DNA of 64,000 nt, taken from Chelonoidis abingdonii (Eukaryota > Chordata > Testudines > Testudinidae). The DNA is taken from contig NC_133770.1 in assembly GCF_003597395.2 (NCBI RefSeq), positions 293,611,456 through 293,675,455 of the forward strand, in the 5' to 3' direction. Below, piece after piece: positions 61,701 to 64,000 of this stretch. The notes below the pieces were generated by a model, which was not told the origin of the DNA, ran no database searches, and saw only the letters and a list, made by a program, of their open reading frames with translations. Made by a program: the position numbers and the translations under genes. Numbering within the stretch: position 1 is the stretch's first letter; each line of letters begins with the position of its first letter.

Positions 61701-61907
61701 TTTCAGATCTGGATTGGCAGCAGAGGAATATCCCAGGGCAAAACCAGGGGAAAGATCTATGTGATAGATGCTGAAAAGAAAACTGTGGAGAAGGAGTTGG
61801 TGGGCCATGCTGATACGGTGAAGGCACTGTGCTCTGCAGAGGACAGATATGTTCTTAGTGGTTCTGGAAGGGAAGAAGGGAAGATTGCTATTTGGAAGGT
61901 TGAATAG
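5863..61907 (+). CDS. DENND3: DENND3 coding region (22 exons placed; 5' end not located)
   Basis: Span of the one host gene. DENND3 is known as a guanine-nucleotide exchange factor for Rab12, acting in endosome/lysosome traffic and autophagy, with an N-terminal tripartite DENN module, a PH-like PHenn region and C-terminal WD repeats. Joining the exons listed below gives 3714 nt and 1237 residues before the TAG at 61905-61907; every junction is GT/AG and phase-compatible. Approximate layout in this numbering: basic linker 1-92, uDENN about 93-255, cDENN about 256-370, dDENN about 370-490, linker helices 490-720, PHenn about 725-910, WD repeats about 945-1237. An in-frame TAA at 6982-6984 (codon 120) interrupts the frame. 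The initiating ATG lies upstream or in an unrecognised exon. Identification rests on recalled family sequence, not on a search. Confidence 0.9.
6283..6395. repeat. MIR/L3-type amniote repeat fragment
   Basis: It resembles the widespread amniote repeat with TTTGTATTA-C-TAGTACC, then CCATTGTGCCAGGGATTGTAC, then GACAGTCCCTGCCCAAGAGA and GCTTATAATC. Another copy occurs at 54505-54640. Family name uncertain (L3 3' end or MIR-like). Confidence 0.5.
6438..6463. repeat. (TCACC)n short tandem repeat
   Basis: Five tandem CTCAC-type pentamers in the intron after the first certain exon; a poly-A run follows at about 6587-6607. Confidence 0.85.
6902..7017 (+). CDS. DENND3: DENND3 exon: start of uDENN, carries a premature TAA
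   Basis: 116 nt between TTATTTGCAG and the donor CAA|GTATGT. It completes the split Gly codon and reads [20 protein letters not shown], then VCGNRT, then TAA (6982-6984), then [11 protein letters not shown]. The same frame continues correctly on both sides of the stop, and family knowledge expects Tyr at this point (RTYGVV). A single T-to-A change from TAT explains it. The exon is not a multiple of three, so skipping it does not restore the frame; an internal GT at 6971 would also break phase. Confidence 0.9.
7531..7670 (+). CDS. DENND3: DENND3 exon: uDENN core
   Basis: 140 nt, acceptor TTTCTTGTAG, donor TTG|GTGAGT, starting phase 0 and ending phase 2. It encodes [20 protein letters not shown] followed by [20 protein letters not shown] and LKDCLS. 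The [10 protein letters not shown] motif is the conserved uDENN core shared by DENN proteins. The sequence is intact. Confidence 0.92.
8650..8935 (-). repeat. tRNA-like SINE region, two related halves
   Basis: Read on the minus strand, 8855-8935 gives CCTGGTGGTTAGGGTATTCA followed by a GGTTCAAGTCCC B-box, typical of a tRNA-derived SINE. The adjacent 8650-8790 segment contains a diverged version of the same layout. No cloverleaf gene is present. Confidence 0.45.
9001..9190 (+). repeat. Sauropsid interspersed repeat (unnamed here)
   Basis: Starts ACATAAGAACGGTTGTACTG and continues with CATCTAGCCCAGTGTCCTG, GGCCAATGCCAGGTGCTTCA and ATCATCAAGTGATCCATCCC. I recall this as a high-copy reptile repeat; the class, possibly LINE-derived, is not certain. 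Confidence 0.5.
9406..9611. mobile_element. Mariner/Tigger-like MITE, about 206 bp
   Basis: Left end CACCTCTACCTCAATATAAC and right end GTTATATCGGGATAGAGGTG are inverted repeats. The element repeatedly contains CGCGTTATA-type motifs. TA next to the right end suggests TA insertion, but the left duplication is degraded. Confidence 0.65.
10119..10423. mobile_element. Non-autonomous hAT element, 305 bp, 8-bp duplication
   Basis: Starts CAGTGATACTCGG and ends near GACATTG, flanked by a perfect 8-bp duplication TTATAGAG (10111-10118 and 10424-10431). The terminal repeat is short and imperfect, as is common for hAT. AT-rich interior with no coding capacity. Confidence 0.65.
11235..11400. repeat. 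MIR-like fragment
   Basis: Contains the core CATTATCTCCATTTTACAG followed by AAACTGAGGCACAGAGAAG, the familiar MIR 3' pattern. Confidence 0.65.
11754..11928. mobile_element. TA-flanked MITE, 175 bp
   Basis: Left CAGACACTCCCCGGGTTATG and right CTTGGGTAAGTCAGGGAGCG are inverted repeats, flanked by TA on each side, which fits mariner/Tigger insertion. Internal motif TTATGCAA recurs in both arms. Confidence 0.68.
12138..12240 (+). mobile_element. CR1 LINE fragment
   Basis: Resembles the CR1 segment with GAAGGAGCTCAGTCTGTTCA followed by GAGATGGTTAAGGAGTGACT. Short and diverged. Confidence 0.4.
13098..15223. mobile_element. Large Harbinger-type non-autonomous element, 2.1 kb
   Basis: Left terminus GGCCACGTCTACACTACG and right terminus CGTAGTGTAGACCAGGCC are inverted repeats, with AATCGATTTAAA-rich subterminal blocks. 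It shares long interior segments with 18106-19315 (AGCGCTACTCCTCTCG; GAGCTCTGAT; CCCTCCATCCATGAGCAT), so both come from one family; this copy has an extra interior. No transposase domain was recognised. Flanking trinucleotides TCA/ACA no longer match. Confidence 0.68.
15865..16165 (+). mobile_element. CR1 LINE 3' region
   Basis: Contains the CR1 3' pattern with GGATTTTCCATCACTGAAAT, AGATTGGATGTTTTTCTAAA, AGATGTGCTCTAG and the terminal GGTCCCTTCTGGCTTTATAA. Orientation plus. Confidence 0.7.
16572..16795. mobile_element. TIR element, diverged relative of the 17847 copy
   Basis: GTTTTCAAAAGTGACCAGTG at the left and CACTAGTGACTTTGGTCTTA at the right form an imperfect inverted pair matching the ends of the element at 17847-18032. 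Interior includes CAAGTTGACCACCCAAAAAT. Confidence 0.45.
17353..17627. mobile_element. Harbinger-type MITE, 275 bp, TTA duplication
   Basis: Left GGCTAGTCTACACTGGC, right CCAGTGTAGACAAGCCC, flanked by TTA at 17350-17352 and 17628-17630. Same family as 611-900. Confidence 0.75.
17847..18032. mobile_element. MITE with about 30-bp near-perfect TIRs, 186 bp
   Basis: CTAACTTTTCAAAAGTGACT at the left pairs with AGTCACTTTTGAAAAATTAG at the right; the match runs about 30 bp (to ATTTTGGGTA). Class unknown. Half-copy at 52370-52436. Confidence 0.6.
18106..19315. mobile_element. Harbinger-type non-autonomous element, 1.2 kb
   Basis: Left GGGTACGTCTGCACTGC and right GCAGTGTAGACCTGGCC are inverted repeats. 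TTA precedes the left end (18103-18105) and TGA follows the right end (one mismatch). It is a shorter relative of 13098-15223. Several open frames of 60-118 codons inside it are not conserved proteins. Confidence 0.68.
20358..20469 (+). CDS. DENND3: DENND3 exon: uDENN C-terminal part
   Basis: 112 nt, acceptor CATTTCAG, donor TTG|GTAATT. It completes a Cys codon and encodes [20 protein letters not shown] followed by [17 protein letters not shown]. The PxPPPGxxxL segment is the usual link from uDENN to cDENN. It ends in phase 0 after a 12.7-kb intron. Confidence 0.9.
20755..20965 (+). repeat. MIR-type SINE
   Basis: Contains GAGATGTGGTTTCAATTCCC, CTTGGGCAAGTCACTTAGCT, CCCCATTTGCAAAATGAGGA and the 3' TAAAGATTGTGAGGCTCTCA pattern. 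Related fragments lie at 23390-23515, 29815-30000, 52210-52345 and 57040-57240. Confidence 0.7.
21692..21811 (+). CDS. DENND3: DENND3 exon: uDENN-cDENN junction
   Basis: 120 nt (40 codons, phase 0 at both ends), acceptor GTTACTACAG, donor CAG|GTAATA. It encodes [40 protein letters not shown]. The [13 protein letters not shown] stretch is characteristic of the start of the cDENN domain. No disruption is seen. Confidence 0.92.
22768..23078. mobile_element. Non-autonomous hAT element, 311 bp, perfect 8-bp duplication
   Basis: Begins CAGGGGTCGGCAACCTTTC and ends GGCTACCTACCCCAG, flanked by TTCTAGTG at 22760-22767 and 23079-23086. Terminal repeats are short and imperfect. Confidence 0.8.
23565..23783 (+). 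CDS. DENND3: DENND3 exon: cDENN core
   Basis: 219 nt (73 codons, phase 0 at both ends), acceptor TGTTTCCAG, donor CAG|GTTTGT. It encodes [60 protein letters not shown] and [13 protein letters not shown]. The [20 protein letters not shown] and [12 protein letters not shown] motifs are hallmark cDENN residues that form part of the Rab-contact surface in this family. Confidence 0.95.
24531..24960. mobile_element. TIR-type DNA transposon fragment
   Basis: GGCTACACTACGAGGTTTTT near the left and CGCTAAAAGGCACGCAGTGT at about 24590-24612 form a short hairpin; the family style matches the Harbinger-type elements in this window. The right end was not found, so boundaries are approximate. Confidence 0.4.
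25381..25593. mobile_element. GC-rich hAT element with long internal palindrome, 213 bp
   Basis: Starts CAGGGGCGGCTCTAG and ends CTAGAGCCGCCCCTG, a perfect 15-bp TIR. Flanks are GTGTATAC (25373-25380) and GTGTATGC (25594-25601), one mismatch. Inside, GGCGCTCTGCCGGTCGCC pairs with GGCGACCGGCAGAGCGCC, so the RNA or single strand would fold strongly. Confidence 0.82.
25604..25764. mobile_element. MITE ending about 30 nt upstream of an exon
   Basis: CGCTTAACATTG and CAATGTTAAGCG form an internal inverted pair around TAGTTACGTTCC-type sequence; the right end GAGGAGTTACTGTA is the family terminus I recall from reptile introns. The left boundary is approximate because a hAT element abuts it. Confidence 0.5.
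25796..25917 (+). CDS. DENND3: DENND3 exon: end of cDENN
   Basis: 122 nt, phase 0 to 2, encoding [20 protein letters not shown] followed by [20 protein letters not shown]. The acceptor (TTTGTTTTTAAAAAG) is weak because the pyrimidine tract is broken by A residues, and a MITE ends about 30 nt upstream. LILINIDNG and IPDVP match the cDENN C-terminal pattern. Confidence 0.9.
26737..27166. mobile_element. GC-rich hAT element, 430 bp, perfect 8-bp duplication
   Basis: Begins CAGGGTCACCCAGAGG and ends CCTCTGGGCAGCCCTG, flanked by GTCATTGC at 26729-26736 and 27167-27174. The interior is very GC-rich with repeated TTCGGCGGTAATTTGGTGGC-like units in both orientations, which explains long non-coding open frames on both strands. 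Confidence 0.82.
27256..27411 (+). CDS. DENND3: DENND3 exon: cDENN-dDENN connection
   Basis: 156 nt, acceptor TTCTCTTTTTTAG, donor TTCAG|GTGGGT, entering and leaving in phase 2. It encodes [40 protein letters not shown] and [13 protein letters not shown], largely helical. The helix ending QLIVNIFR begins dDENN. Confidence 0.9.
28462..28630. mobile_element. Penelope-like tail, inverted pair
   Basis: Left arm GAGGAGTCCGGTGGCACCTT and right arm AAGGTGCCACCAGTCTCCTC are inverted copies of a Penelope-type tail; the left arm carries the hammerhead-like block on the minus strand (28501-28543, degenerate). Ends with GACTAACACGGCTACC, the usual Penelope terminal motif in reptiles. Confidence 0.6.
28905..29235 (+). 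mobile_element. Penelope-like element 3' region with hammerhead-like tail
   Basis: An open stretch reads [40 protein letters not shown] to TGA at 29063, then TTAGTTCAATCAGGGAG-type sequence on the other strand shared with 40640-40720, and then the tail GCATCTGACGAAGTGGGTAT with ACCCACGAAAGC. The tail ends GTGCCACAGGATTCTCTG. Class is from family resemblance. Confidence 0.6.
31226..31322 (+). CDS. DENND3: DENND3 exon: dDENN
   Basis: 97 nt, acceptor TTATTAACAG, donor AAG|GTAATT, phase 2 to 0. With the split Arg codon it encodes [20 protein letters not shown] followed by [12 protein letters not shown]. The 'F-N-x-EEFLK-x-R-x-x-x-x-QPFY' pattern is the dDENN signature. Confidence 0.92.
32073..32285. 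mobile_element. Head-to-head Penelope tails forming a perfect inverted repeat
   Basis: Arms 32113-32198 and 32200-32285 are exact reverse complements over 86 bp with a single C between them at 32199. Each arm carries the hammerhead-like block and the GTGCCACAGGATTCTCTGC end. The left side continues into CAGAAGGGTAGCTGTGTTAG, the other Penelope terminal motif. Confidence 0.8.
33247..33960 (+). repeat. Long reptile repeat with an internal TATA box (possible LTR)
   Basis: Starts near TGTGTGACAGATCCAGACCA and includes GGTATAAAAAGGAGCTTC (TATA at 33453-33459), followed by a purine-rich segment (AGAGCCAGAGGAGAGGAG). I recall similar high-copy units in turtle genomes. A TATA about 200 nt from the start would suit an LTR, but no matching second LTR, primer site or coding region was seen here. 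Confidence 0.4.
33452..33460 (+). promoter_or_regulatory. TATA-like box in repeat unit
   Basis: GTATAAAAA within GGTATAAAAAGGAGC; consistent with an old polymerase II promoter of the surrounding repeat. Activity is not known. Confidence 0.35.
35266..35369 (+). CDS. DENND3: DENND3 exon: end of dDENN
   Basis: 104 nt, acceptor GTGTATTGCAG, donor GATAG|GTAAAA, phase 0 to 2. It encodes [20 protein letters not shown] followed by [26 protein letters not shown] is the closing dDENN helix. The next intron holds the DIRS-like element, starting about 110 nt downstream. Confidence 0.92.
35818..37290 (+). pseudogene. DIRS gag-like region (ORF1 remnant)
   Basis: Broken reading frames. The first part carries a Cys/His pattern, CSTC...[18 protein letters not shown] (about residues 53-84 of the 35818 frame), like the zinc-knuckle-type motif of vertebrate DIRS ORF1. 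The later part (36825-37289) is acidic ([14 protein letters not shown]) and contains [20 protein letters not shown], typical of this ORF. Several shifts separate the pieces, so no full protein is made. Confidence 0.6.
38370..39790 (+). pseudogene. DIRS reverse transcriptase-RNase H remnant
   Basis: Reading pieces show [28 protein letters not shown], then [16 protein letters not shown]. The active-site motif of DIRS RT is normally YLDD; here it is YLDN (38685-38696), so the second catalytic Asp is lost. Downstream, [20 protein letters not shown] matches the post-catalytic RT segment. The RNase H part shows [16 protein letters not shown] and, after the SINE insertion, [17 protein letters not shown] run of A at about 39141-39157 and multiple stops disrupt it. 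Confidence 0.7.
39457..39643 (+). mobile_element. tRNA-derived SINE with CR1-like tail (turtle type)
   Basis: GATAGCTCAGTGGTTTGAGC forms the A-box region and GGGTTAAGAGTTCAGTCC the B-box region; the tail GACTAGATGACCTCCTGAGG with CCTTCCAACCC-like sequence ends in TTTGATTC repeats. This is the family I recall as turtle SINEs. It sits in the DIRS RNase H region, so it inserted later. Confidence 0.8.
40510..40737. mobile_element. Penelope-derived insertion, 228 bp, 13-bp target duplication
   Basis: Flanked by the perfect duplication CTTGTTCTATGTG (40497-40509 and 40738-40750). Starts with TCAAGTATCAGAGGGGTAGC, then the tail block with the hammerhead-like motif on the minus strand (AACTTTCGTGGGTGAATACC, CACTTCATCAGATG), and ends CCACAGGATTCTCTGCTG. 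It splits the recombinase frame exactly, confirming the insertion history. Confidence 0.85.
40910..42270 (-). mobile_element. Penelope-like element, minus strand, RT-containing
   Basis: The + strand left end GAACGAGGAGTACTTGTGAC and CATCAGATGCATGCAGGGG is the reverse of a Penelope tail with the hammerhead-like block. The interior encodes a Penelope-type RT on the minus strand (separate entry). Inserted in the DIRS recombinase after DKE/DKV near 40909; boundaries are approximate and no clear target duplication was found. Confidence 0.75.
41348..42162 (-). pseudogene. Penelope-like reverse transcriptase fragment, frameshifted
   Basis: Minus-strand pieces in protein order: [19 protein letters not shown] (42162 side), then [20 protein letters not shown] and [20 protein letters not shown], then [12 protein letters not shown], then [20 protein letters not shown]. 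These are characteristic of Penelope RT: SLYTNI, MG-M-P-YANIFM and the catalytic Y-x-DD motif (here YTDD). The pieces lie in different frames; the N-terminus and any GIY-YIG endonuclease are absent. Confidence 0.78.
42847..42906. repeat. DIRS internal complementary segment
   Basis: 60 nt that match the reverse complement of 43105-43164 at 54 of 60 positions (includes AGTAACTGAGGTTCTTCGA). It lies just after the recombinase, the place of the internal complementary region in DIRS elements, which is thought to template circle formation. Confidence 0.7.
43352..43533 (+). CDS. DENND3: DENND3 exon: linker after dDENN
   Basis: 182 nt, acceptor GTTTTCTTCAG, donor CATG|GTAAGG, phase 2 to 1. It encodes [40 protein letters not shown] and [21 protein letters not shown]. 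The serine-rich, basic linker is a plausible regulatory phosphorylation region, by inference; the family is reported to be controlled by ULK kinases. Confidence 0.9.
43534..44842 (+). other. 1.3-kb DENND3 intron
   Basis: 43560-44280 resembles a dispersed reptile repeat (AGATTTCACCAAACCAGCAA, GGATTCCTGGAGCGC), possibly LTR-type but unproven. 44515-44635 is a short repeat with TTAAGCAGATGCT and AAGCATATGCTTAAGTG, related to 45690-45765 (GTGCTTAAAGTTAAGCATGT). Confidence 0.4.
44843..45364 (+). CDS. DENND3: DENND3 long exon: helical linker between DENN module and PHenn
   Basis: 522 nt, the longest exon, acceptor TTTCTTTTTTAG, donor GTAG|GTAAGC, phase 1 to 1. It encodes about 174 residues including [20 protein letters not shown], an [30 protein letters not shown] helical (TPR-like) stretch, and [20 protein letters not shown]. 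It ends [11 protein letters not shown]. The sequence is fully open and strongly family-like. The [12 protein letters not shown] start probably forms an extended segment. Confidence 0.95.
45365..47007 (+). other. 1.6-kb DENND3 intron
   Basis: Contains the short palindromic-type repeat at 45690-45765. Otherwise AT-rich sequence with nothing identified. An AG/GT-bounded short stretch near 45488 is not needed for phase and was not called an exon. Confidence 0.5.
47008..47267 (+). CDS. DENND3: DENND3 exon: PHenn domain, first part
   Basis: 260 nt, acceptor ACTTTTAAG, donor GAG|GTGAGC, phase 1 to 0. It encodes [27 protein letters not shown] and then [54 protein letters not shown]. The [22 protein letters not shown] stretch is the first beta-strand block of the PH-like PHenn domain, reported to bind actin in DENND3. 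Confidence 0.94.
47898..48068 (+). CDS. DENND3: DENND3 exon: PHenn domain, second part
   Basis: 171 nt (57 codons, phase 0 both ends), acceptor TTTACAG, donor AAG|GTATAA. It encodes [40 protein letters not shown] and [17 protein letters not shown]: strand-loop-strand followed by the amphipathic C-terminal helix expected of a PH-like fold. Confidence 0.93.
48069..51192 (+). other. 3.1-kb DENND3 intron
   Basis: The distal third is a LINE fragment (49805-51060). 48069-49800 has a T-run at 48411-48432 and no recognised element. Confidence 0.5.
49805..51060 (-). mobile_element. CR1/L3-like LINE fragment with RT pieces
   Basis: Minus-strand readings include [20 protein letters not shown] with [14 protein letters not shown] (50887 side), the GVPQG..LS-type segment around 50640, and [20 protein letters not shown] with [15 protein letters not shown] (50199-50495). 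These match the RT and post-RT segments of CR1-superfamily LINEs ([21 protein letters not shown]). Frames are broken. The fragment stops about 130 nt from the 51193 exon. Confidence 0.7.
51193..51322 (+). CDS. DENND3: DENND3 exon: helix after PHenn
   Basis: 130 nt, acceptor TTTCATTTTTAG, donor GAAG|GTCAGT, phase 0 to 1. It encodes [40 protein letters not shown] and KNE. Conserved [20 protein letters not shown] helix. A LINE fragment fills the preceding intron up to about 130 nt from the acceptor. Confidence 0.92.
51649..51756 (+). CDS. DENND3: DENND3 exon: connector to WD repeats
   Basis: 108 nt, acceptor TTTGTTTCAG, donor CCAG|GTACGT, phase 1 to 1. It encodes [20 protein letters not shown] followed by [16 protein letters not shown], leading into the first WD blade. 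Because it is 108 nt and phase 1-1, it could be skipped without frameshift. Confidence 0.9.
51757..54338 (+). other. 2.6-kb DENND3 intron
   Basis: Holds a MIR-like fragment (52210-52345), a half copy of the 17847 MITE (52370-52436), the CR1 RT fragment (52440-53290) and a repeat of the L3/MIR type at 54001-54125. 53290-54000 has no firm identification. Confidence 0.5.
52440..53290 (-). mobile_element. CR1-type LINE ORF2 fragment (RT and C-terminal part)
   Basis: Minus strand: [40 protein letters not shown] and LMKFADD (53023-53244), the RT domain with the FADD catalytic motif; then [13 protein letters not shown] at about 52925-52965 and [19 protein letters not shown] near 52790-52840. All are standard CR1 positions. 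Stops and small indels make it inactive. Confidence 0.78.
54339..54478 (+). CDS. DENND3: DENND3 exon: first WD repeat
   Basis: 140 nt, acceptor CCCAATAATAG, donor CTG|GTGAGT, phase 1 to 0. It encodes [40 protein letters not shown] and [23 protein letters not shown] is a WD-type strand set (F-D in place of W-D). Confidence 0.93.
54932..54985 (+). repeat. CR1/SINE-type 3' tail
   Basis: CCTCCTGAGGTCCCTTCCAA followed by CCCTGATACTGTATGATTCT, the CR1-like tail shared by turtle SINEs, without a recognisable tRNA head. Confidence 0.55.
55458..55632 (-). mobile_element. tRNA-derived SINE, minus strand
   Basis: Reverse complement of the SINE type at 39457-39643. It begins at the tail, ATAGAATCATAGACTATCAA then GGTTGGAAGGGACCTCAGGA, and ends at the tRNA head, ACAACCCTGGGTTTAGCAGG then CAATGCTCAAACCATTGAGG. 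It interrupts the LINE, so it is younger. Confidence 0.82.
55831..55960. mobile_element. Short hAT element, 130 bp
   Basis: Starts CAGTGGTTTTCAGCC and ends GGTTGAAAACCACTG, a good TIR. Flanks AATTAGAA and AACTAGTA agree at 6 of 8 positions. Confidence 0.72.
57260..57664. mobile_element. Non-autonomous hAT element, 405 bp
   Basis: Starts CAGTGCTCTCAACCAGGGG and ends GGTTGGGAACCACTG. Flanks GTATAGCA and ATATAACA agree at 6 of 8. It ends about 90 nt before the 57754 exon. Confidence 0.72.
57754..57899 (+). CDS. DENND3: DENND3 exon: second WD repeat, with a possible alternative donor
   Basis: 146 nt, acceptor TTTCCCTTTTAG, donor AACAG|GTACAG, phase 0 to 2. It encodes [40 protein letters not shown] and ITDIIVEN. 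A second donor, TCCAG|GTAAAT, lies 15 nt downstream (exon end 57914) in the same phase and would add five residues (RYSVS). Which is used cannot be decided here. Confidence 0.92.
58798..58931 (+). CDS. DENND3: DENND3 exon: third WD repeat
   Basis: 134 nt, acceptor CACGAACAG after a T-rich tract, donor TGCT|GTAAGT, phase 2 to 1. It encodes [40 protein letters not shown] and [17 protein letters not shown] is the WD signature strand. Confidence 0.93.
59050..59088. repeat. (CATC)n microsatellite
   Basis: About ten tandem ATCC/CATC units in the intron after the third WD exon. Confidence 0.95.
59754..59872 (+). CDS. DENND3: DENND3 exon: fourth WD region
   Basis: 119 nt, acceptor ACTATTGAAG (weak tract), donor GAG|GTATTA, phase 1 to 0. 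It encodes [20 protein letters not shown] followed by [19 protein letters not shown]. Phase and family agreement support it despite the weak acceptor. Confidence 0.9.
60003..60140 (+). CDS. DENND3: DENND3 exon: fifth WD repeat
   Basis: 138 nt (46 codons, phase 0 both ends), acceptor TGTGCTTTAG, donor CAG|GTAGAA. It encodes [40 protein letters not shown] and [21 protein letters not shown] is a clear WD strand. Confidence 0.93.
60141..61706 (+). other. 1.6-kb DENND3 intron before the last exon
   Basis: No transposon or RNA gene was recognised. Sequence is mixed, with no long open frame of family type. Confidence 0.45.
61707..61907 (+). CDS. DENND3: DENND3 terminal coding exon, last WD repeat and stop
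   Basis: Acceptor CTGCTTTTCAG, 67 codons in this exon including TAG at 61905-61907. It encodes [60 protein letters not shown] and AIWKVE. The [22 protein letters not shown]...IAIWK pattern is the best WD repeat in the protein and closes the propeller. Confidence 0.95.
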   Translation: MWIGSRGISQGKTRGKIYVIDAEKKTVEKELVGHADTVKALCSAEDRYVLSGSGREEGKIAIWKVE

Positions 61908-64000
61908 ATTTAAGTGTTCCAAGTGTGTGTAAATACCATTGTTGGAAAAACTTACCAGTTTGGATTTTGTTACTCCAACTTCACCCTTTAGATGTCTTTA
62001 ACAATGCATCAGTGTTATTTTTAATTTATTAGTATCATTATTTCAGTGGTAACTACATTATTGTAGTATTTAGAAACAAAAGGGAATTTCTGTTTGCACC
62101 CTGTCATGATCAGCCACGATCTGCACACTCAGTAAGGAACTGGAAGACTGAGTAGAGCGATCACTAGATTTTTAAACCTTGGAGATTACATTTACAAACA
62201 TTGTCCATAATCTCGACCTTTCATGATAAAATTCTTTGCTAAGGTAATTTGACTTCAGTGAAGCTGAACCAGCAGAGAGTATTGCTCAATAATTCAGTTT
62301 GAGCTAGTTCTTAAAGATACATAAGTATCGTCCTACAAAATAATTAATTTTGATATCTTGACAGCTGGAAATGTTTGTTTGGAAAAATATGAAATTTGAC
62401 TGATCTATCACGGGTGATAGAATTACAGTAAATTCTAAACTGGCAGTCCGATTAACACAAGGATGACTTTCCATTCCTGCTGTATCTGTATTTATGGGGC
62501 ATTATATAAAATGCTGACTTTCCCTAATAGCACTTGTAGTGTGCTGGTGTACCAAGATATTTGGCTATTCCTAGTTATGGCAACTTTAAGAAGTAAGCAT
62601 TCCTTTAAAAAACAAGTGTAGAATATTTGGGACCTGCCAAGTTCTTAGGAATGGAACCAGTGCTGCAGTAGCTCTGTCTTTGGCAAATTTAATTTCAATA
62701 CATTATATGCTTGCTAGTGGCAGCAACATTTGTTGGAGCTATGCAAACAAACCCTACCCCAATACCACTCCATTAACTGGGACTGCCCAGCCAGCTTAGC
62801 CTGTTATGACGACTTGGCCCAAAAGACCCTCTGTAATTTAGATTCCCTGCACCAGACATGCAATAACGATTTCTGAATGTCCTTGAACCCTAGCCAATGG
62901 GCAAGTGCCTTGCAAGTCAAAAAAAAAAAAATCTAATGTTGATCTACAATTATGGCTGATTGGCAGAAAAAAAATTATATTTTGTCCATACTTGTCTCCC
63001 GGAGCCATAGAGGCTGACATGTTTTGGGACTGTCCCAGGATACAATCCTTTTGGCTGCCGGAGGATTAATACGATATTGGATACCTCCATAAAAATGACT
63101 TCCAAGAGCTGCGTTTTGGGATATAGCCCATTTTCTTGGAAACATCCCAGCTTCACAGAATGCTTGGCTTTCCAGAGCACTGCTAGTAGACAAATGACTG
63201 ATACTGCTTAGCTGGAAGAGCAGACTGCATCCAGGGGTAGCAGCCTGGCACACAGACTTTGCTGACCGGGCAGCTAAAGAGTGGGTAATGTTTTGGAGAG
63301 GCGGGACCTCTGACAAATTTGAAAAGATTTGGTCTGACTTTTTAGAAACCCGATGGAAACAGATGTTGCTCTCCTTTTCATTCCCCGTCCTGCCTTTCCT
63401 TTCCCTCCCTTTCCACGCCTTTACTTTTTTGTTTTTTGCTTTTGTTGCTCCCTTATTTTGGGAGGGCAGGGGGGGCGACAATTGCAATAAAATATAACTA
63501 GAGGAATAAAACACAAAAAGGACTGCCATTATTTAGCTCAGAACATACCTAAGAAAATAATTCAGCTTATTTTTAAGTTACATGAAGGCACCATATGGTA
63601 TCACACAGATAATGTGAAATATTTGAAAGTAAATGCCATTGTACTGTGGTCTGGTGTTCCATTTGGCTTATGCTTCCTAGTAACTTCCTTTCAGGAAATG
63701 TGTGAGTTGGAGAACTATACATATGTGCAGAATAGTTGTCTATATCAATGCAGGATAAAGTGGAATATATAATTTCTATAAAATACTGTAAATAGATGGA
63801 AAAATCAGCTGCTACTTTTTTTTGTTAACATACATAGCCTATAGTAGTGCAGGGCTAATAGAAATATTGTTATATAAACTATTGATAATCTCTATATTAA
63901 GTCTTTCAGTCTGGGTATTTGATAATAGCTGAAATTGTCTCATCATTTGTTCAGTCACTGAAAAAACGAATACGAGAAACAGAATATTCAACACGATTGC
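61908..64000 (+). other. 3' UTR and/or downstream flank
   Basis: About 800 nt of AT-rich unique-looking sequence after the stop, then an L1/Tx1-like LINE fragment, then more AT-rich sequence. AATAAA motifs occur at 63486-63491 and 63505-63510, but both sit in the LINE tail, so the real polyadenylation site is not established. No further gene is seen. Confidence 0.5.
62725..63520 (+). mobile_element. L1/Tx1-like LINE 3' fragment
   Basis: A degenerate + strand reading contains MFWDCPRIQSFW (63019-63054), which resembles the Cys/His-region motif at the C-terminus of L1-type ORF2 proteins (H-x-W-x-CP-x-I-x-x-FW), and later FEKIWSDFLETRW. It ends in an A-rich tail with two AATAAA motifs. Frames are broken. 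It lies in the host 3' UTR or flank. Class assignment is from motif resemblance only. Confidence 0.55.

Noticed and set aside
62975..63529. 184-codon minus-strand open frame
   Set aside because: It is the antisense shadow of the L1/Tx1-like fragment.

Overview
The window is vertebrate nuclear DNA: one large intron-rich protein-coding gene on the + strand, split into short exons with GT/AG junctions and embedded in transposon-rich introns. The gene is recognised as DENND3 (DENN domain-containing protein 3, a Rab12 guanine-nucleotide exchange factor). The repeat landscape points to a sauropsid, most likely a cryptodire turtle: CR1-type LINEs, a tRNA-derived SINE with a CR1-like tail, many hAT and Harbinger-type MITEs, Penelope-like retroelements and a DIRS1-like tyrosine-recombinase retrotransposon. 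The species is inferred from repeat types and was not tested by a search.

Layout. 1-5862: upstream intron or 5' flank with CR1 and Harbinger-type fragments and a possible 42-nt exon at 4588-4629. 5863-35369: ten exons (N-terminal linker and the tripartite DENN module), separated by introns that include a 12.7-kb intron full of MITEs. 35370-43351: an intron almost filled by one about 7.7-kb DIRS-like element that later received a SINE and two Penelope-derived insertions. 43352-48068: exons for the linker and the PHenn (PH-like) region. 51193-61907: nine exons ending in a WD-repeat C-terminus and the TAG stop, with large LINE fragments in the introns. 61908-64000: 3' UTR and/or flank containing an L1/Tx1-like LINE fragment.

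The 22 confidently placed exons total 3714 nt, keep phase at every junction and would encode 1237 residues (first residue = first codon of the 5863 exon). There is one in-frame exception: a TAA at 6982-6984 replaces a residue expected to be Tyr in the second exon. All other exons are open and all junctions look functional, so this is a very recent null allele, a polymorphism or a sequencing error. The initiating ATG was not located.

The strongest structural signals outside the gene are: (i) the DIRS-like element, with inverted terminal repeats and an internal complementary segment; (ii) a perfect 86-bp inverted repeat made of two head-to-head Penelope tails; (iii) a hammerhead-ribozyme-like core recurring in every Penelope tail of the window; (iv) a set of hAT and Harbinger-type elements with intact target-site duplications. 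I did not find convincing evidence of a wholly new biological system.
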